A model generated the notes under the pieces. It ran no database searches. It had not been told where the DNA came from and saw only the letters and a list, made by a program, of their open reading frames with translations. Below are positions 1-5,551 of a DNA stretch of 5,739 bases, piece by piece. Position 1 is the stretch's first letter. Every line of letters begins with the position of its first letter. This DNA comes from Bacteroidales bacterium UBA3742. Lineage in GTDB: Bacteria > Bacteroidota > Bacteroidia > Bacteroidales > Paludibacteraceae. A program made the position numbers and the translations under genes. The DNA lies in contig DFGU01000064.1 in NCBI GenBank assembly GCA_002371785.1, positions 1 to 5,739 on the forward strand, written 5' to 3'.

Positions 1-52
1 AAAGACCGCTTCGCTAAAAGACAAAAGACCGTTTCACTAAAAGACAAAAGAC
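1..52. repeat. Composite direct repeat (AAAAGAC heptamers with 9-base spacers) just upstream of the di-haem oxidoreductase gene
   Basis: The window opens inside a regular array. It reads: partial heptamer AAAGAC (1-6), CGCTTCGCT (7-15), AAAAGAC twice (16-22, 23-29), CGTTTCACT (30-38), AAAAGAC twice (39-45, 46-52). The full period is 23 bases (9+7+7). The array stops six bases before the ATG at 59, so it forms most of the visible leader of that gene, and it probably continues left of the window. The 16-base sub-unit CGCTTCGCTAAAAGAC reappears, inverted and slightly changed, inside the downstream haem lyase gene. I see no clear Bacteroidetes -7/-33 promoter in these 58 bases. Confidence 0.9.
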
Positions 53-58
53 AATATT

Positions 59-1633
59 ATGAAGAAAGAATTTTTATTTATCGCTCTGGCAGCTATCGCG
101 CTGACGGGTTGTAAAGATCCGGAACCTGAACAGCAGGACGACATGCCCGAGTGGTACTACACCGGAGGTAAACTGGGTACGACCACCAACCTCACGTCGA
201 TGACTTTCCGTCAGCCTACGCCTGCTACGGAAGAGGCCGGACTCGGAACGATGTTCGCCCAAGGCGACCAGATTGCCGAGAAACCCTTTGTGACCAACAC
301 CGAAGGACGTCAGCATGGTTTGGGACCGGTGTATGTACGCGCCAGTTGTCAGCATTGCCACCCCAACTACTCGCACGGTACGTCGGTGCCGGAGGGTAGG
401 TACGATGCTCAGAACGTAGGTAACGGAACGCTGCTGGTAGTCATCAACCCGGAGACCCAGGCCTATGTGCCCTGGTTGGCCGGTATGCCGCAACTGTTCG
501 GTGCTGCGCCGTTCAAGGCTCCGCTGGATCCCGATCAGATCACCGTAGAGTGGAAGACCGCGCAGGATGAGCACGGCAATAAGTTCCCCGATGGCGAGAC
601 CTACGAACTGCGTTACCCGGAGGTACATATGCCCAATACGGCGGTGTATGTCTATAACCAGGGCTATCGTGACCCGGACGGTCTGCTGGAGTCGGAAGGC
701 TATGAGGTGAAGTTGGAGAACACGATCGGCGTGTATGGCTCGGGTCTGCTGGATGCTATTCCCGATCAGGACATCATCGATCAGTACGCTAAGGAGGCGG
801 CTGACGGCAAACTGAAGAACGGTCTGAACCCTGCTTTCTGGAACGGCGGTTTCCAGACCAGCGGTTACTACAAGAACGACCCGCAGTGGGGACCGAAACG
901 CTTTACGTACGCCCTCACACGCGGTCCGATCATGGACGCTGCAGGAGCCAATGCCATCTGGAACATCACGAACGTGACGCGTAGCGATCGTAAGTACCAC
1001 TACCTGGACCTGAACGGTACCATCTACGCCGAGTATGCCAGCAAGGATCCGGAGGTGCAAGAGGCTTTCGGTACGGAGCAGGAGATATACAACTACCTGA
1101 CGAGCAAGGAACTGCCGGTTGAGATGAGCGACGATGAGTTTACGCAAGTGATGATCTGGCACCGCGGTCTGGCTGTGCCTGCAGCCCGTAACGTGAAGGA
1201 CCCGCAGGTGCTGAAGGGAAAGGAACTGTTCTCGCAGATCGGTTGCGACTACTGCCATCGTCCGACATGGACAACAGGTAGCGACGAGGTGCGCGACCCG
1301 AACCATTTCCAGACCACCGCCAAGATGCCGCGTTACCCGAACCAGAAGATCTGGCCTTATACAGATATGGTACAGCATAAACTCTGCATGGAGAACGATA
1401 TCCGTACCGGTTGGTGCCGCACCACGCCGCTCTGGGGACGTGGCCTCCACCGCAAGGCTACCGGCGATCAGTACGAAGCTCGTATGCACGACACCCGTGC
1501 ACGCAACGTGATCGAGGCTATCATGTGGCATGGCTATAGTTCGCAGTCGGATGCCTACTGGCCCACGCAGCAGTTCTACAACCTGAACAAAGAAGAGCGT
1601 GATGCCGTTGTAGCATTTATTAACGCTATCTAA
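59..1633 (+). CDS. Di-haem oxidoreductase family (DHOR/DUF1111) c-type cytochrome lipoprotein
   Basis: This is a 524-residue exported di-haem cytochrome of the DHOR family (COG3488, loosely called thiol oxidoreductase), related to MauG-type di-haem peroxidases. The reaction and substrate are not established for this protein. An N-terminal signal with lipobox LTGC (Cys18) marks it as a lipoprotein, and the acidic stretch after it (KDPEPEQQDD) is compatible with outer-membrane or surface display. Haem-binding motifs are CQHCH (97-101) and CDYCH (396-400). The C-terminal signature is typical of the family: PYTDMVQHKL, then TTPLWGRGLH, MHDTRARNVIEAIMWHG and a closing ER-AVVAFI helix. Length is close to the family norm. 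ATG 59 is chosen because it gives the signal peptide directly; the leader is A-rich with no Shine-Dalgarno site. The next gene starts one base after the stop, so co-transcription and a functional link to haem attachment are likely. Confidence 0.93.
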   Translation: MKKEFLFIALAAIALTGCKDPEPEQQDDMPEWYYTGGKLGTTTNLTSMTFRQPTPATEEAGLGTMFAQGDQIAEKPFVTNTEGRQHGLGPVYVRASCQHCHPNYSHGTSVPEGRYDAQNVGNGTLLVVINPETQAYVPWLAGMPQLFGAAPFKAPLDPDQITVEWKTAQDEHGNKFPDGETYELRYPEVHMPNTAVYVYNQGYRDPDGLLESEGYEVKLENTIGVYGSGLLDAIPDQDIIDQYAKEAADGKLKNGLNPAFWNGGFQTSGYYKNDPQWGPKRFTYALTRGPIMDAAGANAIWNITNVTRSDRKYHYLDLNGTIYAEYASKDPEVQEAFGTEQEIYNYLTSKELPVEMSDDEFTQVMIWHRGLAVPAARNVKDPQVLKGKELFSQIGCDYCHRPTWTTGSDEVRDPNHFQTTAKMPRYPNQKIWPYTDMVQHKLCMENDIRTGWCRTTPLWGRGLHRKATGDQYEARMHDTRARNVIEAIMWHGYSSQSDAYWPTQQFYNLNKEERDAVVAFINAI

Positions 1634-1634
1634 T

Positions 1635-2699
1635 ATGGATTGGATACGCCCCTTTCGAGTAAAGAAACACCTCTTTACCGGTCTGTTACACATTGCCCTC
1701 GCGACGATTGTCGTGGGGGCTTGTGTGACCCATTTCTTCGGCGTACAGGGTGAGATACATCTGCGTGCCGACCAGGCGCAAACCTTAGCCGTTCGCCATT
1801 CGCCCATTAGCCTTTTCTTGTGGGATTTCCAGGTGGTACAGGATAAGGATGGCAACCCCGTGGATTATATCACCGAACTGCGTCTGCTGGACCGTAGCCG
1901 CAAGCCCCTCGTGGTGGAGGAAGGCAAACTGCGGATGAACAAGCCCCTGAAGTTCTGTAATTATCGTTTCTGTCAGTCGGACTACGATAGCGACCAGCAG
2001 GGTGTTGTGCTCACCTACAACTACGACCCGTGGGGTATTGGCATCACCTATACCGGTTACGGTTTGCTGCTCGTGGCTATGATCGCGTTCTTCTTCCAGA
2101 AGCAGACCTATTTCCACTCGCTGGTGAAAAGTCTTACAGCGAAGCGGTCCTACAACGAAGTGGTCCTACAGCGCAGCGGTCTTATAGCGTTAGCGGTCTT
2201 AATTGTCATCTTGGCAATTATTATGACCAAGGTCGTGACGCCTAAACCGCCCCTACAGCCCGTATTGCAGACGCCGCTGCTGGGTATTCATGTGTCGGTT
2301 ATTATGTTGGCCTACACGCTGTTTGCAGTCATCATGGTGAATGGCATTCTGGGACTCTGTTGGGCGCAGAAACGCGAACAACTGATGCATCTATCTCAGT
2401 TGCTGCTGTATCCGGCCTTGTTCTGCCTGACGGCCGGCATCTTTATCGGCGCCGTATGGGCCAATATGTCGTGGGGTAGGTATTGGGGTTGGGATCCCAA
2501 GGAGACATGGGCACTGATCACCATGCTGGTGTATGCCCTGCTGCTCCACTTCCCGTGGTTAATAAAGGCGAAAGACGAAAGGCAAAAGGCGAAAGGGAGA
2601 ATCATCTACCACATCTGTTGTGTGGTAGATTTCGCGTTGGTGCTGTTCACCTATTTCGGGGTGTCGTACCTGCTGGGAGGTTTACATTCCTACGCCTGA
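1635..2699 (+). CDS. ccsA: Compact ResB-CcsA type cytochrome c biogenesis protein (haem lyase)
   Basis: This 354-residue inner-membrane protein resembles System II cytochrome c maturation proteins, which carry haem across the membrane and attach it to CxxCH motifs. The N-terminal part is ResB-like: a membrane segment at about 13-36, an extracytoplasmic stretch, the signature CNYRFCQSDYDSD (108-120), then DPWGIGITYTGYG leading into a membrane segment (about 134-154). The CcsA-like part has membrane segments near 183-200, 217-243, 255-278, 292-310 and 325-348. It has the tryptophan-rich haem-handling motif WGRYWGWDPKETW (280-292) and flanking candidate haem-ligand histidines, His219 (LLGIHVSV) and His351 (GLHSYA). 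It is far shorter than fused ResB-CcsA proteins such as NrfI (about 900 residues), so most of the ResB domain is missing. Residues 166-190 and 310-322 are coded by tandem repeats. The gene follows the di-haem gene by one base, suggesting translational coupling. Its end overlaps the convergent pectate lyase gene. Confidence 0.88.
   Translation: MDWIRPFRVKKHLFTGLLHIALATIVVGACVTHFFGVQGEIHLRADQAQTLAVRHSPISLFLWDFQVVQDKDGNPVDYITELRLLDRSRKPLVVEEGKLRMNKPLKFCNYRFCQSDYDSDQQGVVLTYNYDPWGIGITYTGYGLLLVAMIAFFFQKQTYFHSLVKSLTAKRSYNEVVLQRSGLIALAVLIVILAIIMTKVVTPKPPLQPVLQTPLLGIHVSVIMLAYTLFAVIMVNGILGLCWAQKREQLMHLSQLLLYPALFCLTAGIFIGAVWANMSWGRYWGWDPKETWALITMLVYALLLHFPWLIKAKDERQKAKGRIIYHICCVVDFALVLFTYFGVSYLLGGLHSYA
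2131..2204 (+). repeat. Four 16-17 base tandem repeats coded within the haem lyase gene
   Basis: The units are GTCTTACAGCGAAGCG (2131-2146), GTCCTACAACGAAGTG (2147-2162), GTCCTACAGCGCAGCG (2163-2178) and GTCTTATAGCGTTAGCG (2179-2195, one extra base), followed by a partial GTCTTAATT. The reverse complement of the first unit, CGCTTCGCTGTAAGAC, matches the upstream array unit CGCTTCGCTAAAAGAC at 14 of 16 positions, so the two tracts look like one family in opposite orientation. The repeat codes residues 166-190, the linker between the ResB-like part and the CcsA-like core, including the start of a membrane helix (LIALAVLI). Because units are 16 bases, each is read in a different frame. Confidence 0.9.
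2564..2598 (+). repeat. Five degenerate heptamer repeats (AAAGRNR) in the haem lyase gene
   Basis: Five back-to-back 7-base units: AAAGGCG, AAAGACG, AAAGGCA, AAAGGCG, AAAGGGA. They code KAKDERQKAKGR (311-322), a charged loop predicted on the cytoplasmic side between the last two membrane helices. That is a place where inserted sequence would do little harm. Only two units are identical, so the tract is probably older and less prone to slippage than the perfect ones elsewhere in the window. Confidence 0.85.
2604..2630. repeat. Perfect 10-bp inverted repeat; possible terminator for the minus-strand unit
   Basis: ATCTACCACA (2604-2613) and TGTGGTAGAT (2621-2630) are exact reverse complements around a 7-base loop. 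The hairpin lies in the 3' part of the haem lyase coding sequence, 50 to 80 bases beyond the pectate lyase stop as read on the minus strand. There it is followed by a pyrimidine-rich run containing CTTTCGCCTTTT, so it could end minus-strand transcripts. The stem is only moderately GC-rich and a clean U-tract is lacking, so the terminator role is inference. Confidence 0.4.
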
Positions 2700-4844
2700 T
2701 GTGGTCTGTCCGCTGATGCTGTATATCTTGCCGTTGCGCAGGATCATGATCCGACCGTTCTGCAGTATTTTCTGCGGAGCGGTCGTTTCTTCTGCCTGTT
2801 GGCTGATAGCCTCGGTAGGCATCTGAACGCCCAGTTGCAGCAGGATAGCATTCTCTATCAACTGCTTGCCCTGCTCGGTGAGATAGGCCGTGGAGTACTC
2901 CGACACACCGATCATGATCATGCGTTGGGGCAGGACGGTGCCGTTGCAATCCGTTCCGGCCGGCAGGATAGCGACCGAACTGGCTGCGCTGTTGCTTACG
3001 GGAGAAGCCAAGGTCTCTATGCCCGTGGTATTCGTCCATTCCGAGATGGCTGTGACGGCATTGGTGTTGCACTGCGAGAAGAGCGGCAACTGACCATCTG
3101 TGATCTCCAGTCCCTCAAAGAGCGGGTGCGACGCATCGCTCACGGCGATGCTCAGGTCCGCGGTGTTGATGGCCGTGCCCCACGACCATACGCCCTGCTT
3201 GAGCAACCAGGGCTTGAGCAGCACCATGGGCTTGTCGTAGCCCTTCAGCGGACCGAATCCTGCGGCGGATGAGGCCGGCTTCATACCCAGTACGATCACT
3301 TCGTACGGACTATAGTCCACCGTCTGGTCCATGGCCTCGGTCTCTACGATCCAGAGCGAGTCGTTCTGACGCAGGTAGCGCAATAGGGGCTTATCCTCGG
3401 CACAGCCCGGGATCGTCACAAAGGCTACGGCGTGTGTGCCTTCCGGTTGGACGGTGGGGATAGTATCCTCGGGAATGGTATCCGGCCGATGTTCCTCGCC
3501 CGGCGCTTCGTAGCATCCCAGATCGGGTGCCGAGCCGTTGTACCACAGATCGACATCAATGCCGGCATCAATCAGTGCGGAACCCGTCTTAAGACGCATG
3601 AACGCTACATCCGGCAGGTCGCCGTTCTCCTGACGTGGCGCCAGGATGAGTGTGGTGTCGAGCGACTGGAAGTCGTTGGCGGAGACGCTAAAGCCGTTGT
3701 TCCAGGAGTTATGGTCGATGGTGACGACGTTTTGCGACTTGTAGGCATCGGCATTCTGACCGGCCAGGCTGATGCAGTTCTGGATAGTATTGGTACCGTA
3801 AGCGGTGGTAAAGCCGTAGTTGTAGGCGTTCTGGTAGGCCGAGCAATTATATACCCACATGGTGCCACCGTTGTTGTTCTGGTCGAAACCGCGTGCGTAA
3901 TTGCCAACGGCCAGGCAGTGGTGGATGAGGATCTTATGGTCGGTATATTGGCCGCCCATCTTGAAGCCGTTGCCGTTGCCCTGGCAGGGGTAGTGGTCAA
4001 GCGAGATGGTGATGGTCTGGCCATAACGGTCGGTCATTTGGGTGCCGACCTTGCTGTCGAACCATGACTTGTCGGTGGTCAGCGCACGCGGGTTTTGGCT
4101 CATGTCGTAGTAGGGGCATCCGTTCATGAAGCAGATACAATCCTCGATGATGGTCTTGGACGTGCTGACGCGCTGGAAGAAGTCCCATCCGTCGTCGGAG
4201 TTGTTCCAGGCACGGCATCCGATATAGTGGTTGCCTGCACCGGTAAACTGCTTATCGGCAAAGCCGTCGGCATTGCCGCCGAAGTTGGCGGTATTGCCGG
4301 ACATGGTCTTGTAGTCGAAATTGTCGTGGCTATCCACGTTGAGGATGGTGTTGTTGCCGCCTTTTTTCATCTGGCAACCCGTATCGGCCGAACCGTAGAT
4401 GTCCAGTCGTTCGAAGAGGCAGTACGAGCCTTCGCAGTAGAGGTTGTTCTTGCCCGACCAGGCGATGGTGAGGTCGCGCAGATGGATGTACAAGGCGTCG
4501 GCATGGATGGTGATACCACGGGTGCCGTAGGCCACTTTATGAAAATCGAGTATCGGCGTCTCACCCGGAACACCGGCGATGACGATGCGCTTTTGAGCCG
4601 TACCCTGTTTGTTGATGCTGAACTTATCCGTAAACTCGTACGTTCCGCCCAGCAGATACAGGGTATCACCCGGATTATGGAGCATACTGACACCGGCGGC
4701 AAAAGTGGTTGGTGAGAAATAGGAACTGCCGTCGCCGAGGCCATTTGGCGAGGCGTAATAGGTGGCGGCACCTAAGGGTGAGAGGTGAAAGGTGAAAGGT
4801 GAAAGGAGCAGCGTGGCTGCAAGGATGAGAAGCGATTTTTTCAT
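2682..4844 (-). CDS. Secreted PL9-family pectate lyase with T9SS-like C-terminal tail
   Basis: This 720-residue secreted enzyme is likely to cleave pectin backbone (polygalacturonate) by beta-elimination. It has a signal peptide (1 to about 26, LGA before ATYY) and a right-handed parallel beta-helix, about 27-445. The Pel9A-type active site is visible: Asp193 in NADGF, then Asp217, Asp218 and Asp221 in NSDDGWD. These match the spacing of the calcium-binding Asp209/233/234/237 of Erwinia Pel9A. Lys295 in GNGFKMGG is the candidate catalytic base. A Pro/Glu/Thr linker (447-467) leads to an unassigned alpha/beta-looking domain (about 468-672). The tail (about 690-713), with ILQNGRIMILRNGKIYSISG, resembles type IX secretion sorting sequences. 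Substrate preference within pectins is inferred from the family. The ATG overlaps the stop of the glycosyltransferase gene as ATGA. A heptamer tract lies in the signal-peptide codons. Confidence 0.87.
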   Translation of the reverse strand: MKKSLLILAATLLLSPFTFHLSPLGAATYYASPNGLGDGSSYFSPTTFAAGVSMLHNPGDTLYLLGGTYEFTDKFSINKQGTAQKRIVIAGVPGETPILDFHKVAYGTRGITIHADALYIHLRDLTIAWSGKNNLYCEGSYCLFERLDIYGSADTGCQMKKGGNNTILNVDSHDNFDYKTMSGNTANFGGNADGFADKQFTGAGNHYIGCRAWNNSDDGWDFFQRVSTSKTIIEDCICFMNGCPYYDMSQNPRALTTDKSWFDSKVGTQMTDRYGQTITISLDHYPCQGNGNGFKMGGQYTDHKILIHHCLAVGNYARGFDQNNNGGTMWVYNCSAYQNAYNYGFTTAYGTNTIQNCISLAGQNADAYKSQNVVTIDHNSWNNGFSVSANDFQSLDTTLILAPRQENGDLPDVAFMRLKTGSALIDAGIDVDLWYNGSAPDLGCYEAPGEEHRPDTIPEDTIPTVQPEGTHAVAFVTIPGCAEDKPLLRYLRQNDSLWIVETEAMDQTVDYSPYEVIVLGMKPASSAAGFGPLKGYDKPMVLLKPWLLKQGVWSWGTAINTADLSIAVSDASHPLFEGLEITDGQLPLFSQCNTNAVTAISEWTNTTGIETLASPVSNSAASSVAILPAGTDCNGTVLPQRMIMIGVSEYSTAYLTEQGKQLIENAILLQLGVQMPTEAISQQAEETTAPQKILQNGRIMILRNGKIYSISGQTTSGVGM
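4777..4804 (-). repeat. Four heptamer repeats in the signal-peptide codons of the pectate lyase gene
   Basis: On the plus strand the units are GGTGAGA, then GGTGAAA three times; on the coding strand this is TTTCACC repeated. The tract codes residues 14-23 (LSPFTFHLSP), the end of the hydrophobic core and the region before the cleavage site. Removing one unit leads by hand translation to a TAG at 4772-4774 after about 21 codons. Adding one unit also leads to an early stop about 30 codons past the tract. In + strand terms the unit is AAAGGTG, similar to AAAGGCG in the haem lyase gene and AAAGACA upstream. Confidence 0.9.
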
Positions 4845-5551
4845 TGTTTTATAAAATAGAGTTTTATTCGTATAATGGTGTATAGGATGATGAGTTTTCC
4901 CCGTCCGGAGGCTTGCGGTACGCGCTGCTTTAGCGCGGCAAAGAGCCGTTGCTCCGCTTCCGGATGACGCCGGGAGGTCGTGCTACGGGGATTGAGTGTG
5001 TAGCGGTAGCCGGCATAGGGGATGCGACGATAGCGTAGGTCGCGCAGCCACAGATCCACCGACCATACCACATCCTCGTAGATCATGCCCTCGGTAAACT
5101 GCATGGCGGCGATGGCTTCGCGCCGATACAGACGCATACAGGGCGAGGTGAACTGGAGACGATGGAGAGGTGTTTTCTGACTGCTGAATTCTGAATTCTG
5201 AATTCTCTGGTAGCCGCTTTGCACATAATCTACGTCAGCTATCGCCTGTAGATGCCGGGCGCACCAGTCCGGCTCCAGGCTGTCATCGGCATCTACAAAG
5301 GCGATGTACTCGCCTGTAGCATGCTGTAGGCCGCGGTTGCGCGCCGCTGATTGACCGGCATGCGGCTGTTGTAACAAGATGATACGCTCGTCCTGCTTGG
5401 CAAACGTTTCCAAGATAGGCCGGCTGCGGTCGGTACTGCCGTCATCTACCAAGATGATCTGCAGATCGGTTTCGGTCTGCTGTACCAAACTCCGGATGCA
5501 CTGCTCCAGATAGTCGGCTGCGTTGTATATGGGAACAATAATACTGATCAT
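4841..5551 (-). CDS. Family-2 glycosyltransferase (GT-A fold), short form
   Basis: This 236-residue protein is a GT2-type glycosyltransferase, probably moving a sugar from a nucleotide-sugar donor onto a surface glycan at the cytoplasmic face of the membrane. The N-terminal nucleotide-binding region is complete: ISIIVPIYNAADYLEQCI (2-19), VDDGSTD (35-41), AGQSAARNRG (65-74), and the metal-binding DXD region FVDADD (85-90). A later acidic pair (Glu159-Asp160, MIYEDVVW) is the likely catalytic-base region. It is shorter than many GT2 enzymes (often about 300 residues) and has no clear C-terminal membrane anchor, though the end IIRIKLYFIKQ is hydrophobic and basic. Start and stop overlap both neighbours by ATGA, so expression is probably coupled. 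Residues 118-124 come from a heptamer repeat. Donor and acceptor cannot be inferred. Confidence 0.9.
   Translation of the reverse strand: MISIIVPIYNAADYLEQCIRSLVQQTETDLQIILVDDGSTDRSRPILETFAKQDERIILLQQPHAGQSAARNRGLQHATGEYIAFVDADDSLEPDWCARHLQAIADVDYVQSGYQRIQNSEFSSQKTPLHRLQFTSPCMRLYRREAIAAMQFTEGMIYEDVVWSVDLWLRDLRYRRIPYAGYRYTLNPRSTTSRRHPEAEQRLFAALKQRVPQASGRGKLIILYTIIRIKLYFIKQ
5177..5207 (-). repeat. Heptamer repeat (AATTCAG) in the glycosyltransferase gene
   Basis: On the plus strand, three perfect CTGAATT units (5184-5190, 5191-5197, 5198-5204) are preceded by a degenerate CTGACTG (5177-5183) and followed by a partial unit. They code the short polar run QNSEFSSQ (118-125) between the DXD region and the Glu-Asp region, probably a loop. 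Removing one unit shifts translation into a frame with TGA at 5083-5085, which would drop the second half of the enzyme. This unit is different from the AAAGRNR heptamers in the rest of the window. Confidence 0.88.

Noticed and set aside
74..1855. A 593-codon open frame antisense to the di-haem oxidoreductase gene
   Set aside because: It mirrors the well-supported plus-strand gene and its translation shows no recognisable domain or motif. Codon bias of the sense gene explains the lack of stops.
2030..2245. A 71-codon plus-strand frame with a repetitive SYSEAVLQRSG-like product
   Set aside because: It is the alternative reading of the 16-base repeat inside the haem lyase gene; it has no independent start signal or family match.
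2741..2752. Perfect palindrome GGATCATGATCC, with a similar GATCATGATC at 2910-2919
   Set aside because: Both fall on codons for Met-Ile runs (RIMIL, RMIMIG) in the pectate lyase gene and are too short, with no loop, to suggest an operator or terminator.
3432..4715. Plus-strand open frames of 206-211 codons (3432-4067, 4095-4715) opposite the pectate lyase
   Set aside because: They are valine/glycine-rich mirror images of the beta-helix codons, with no family signature; the minus-strand PL9 active-site motifs are unambiguous.
4845..4880. AT-rich stretch before the pectate lyase start as a possible promoter
   Set aside because: It codes the end of the glycosyltransferase (IIRIKLYFIKQ), and I cannot find a convincing TAnnTTTG box with a matching TTTG upstream.
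4921..4937. Small hairpin CGCGCT-GCTTT-AGCGCG in the glycosyltransferase gene
   Set aside because: A six-base stem inside coding sequence, without a U-tract or relation to a gene end; expected by chance in GC-rich DNA.
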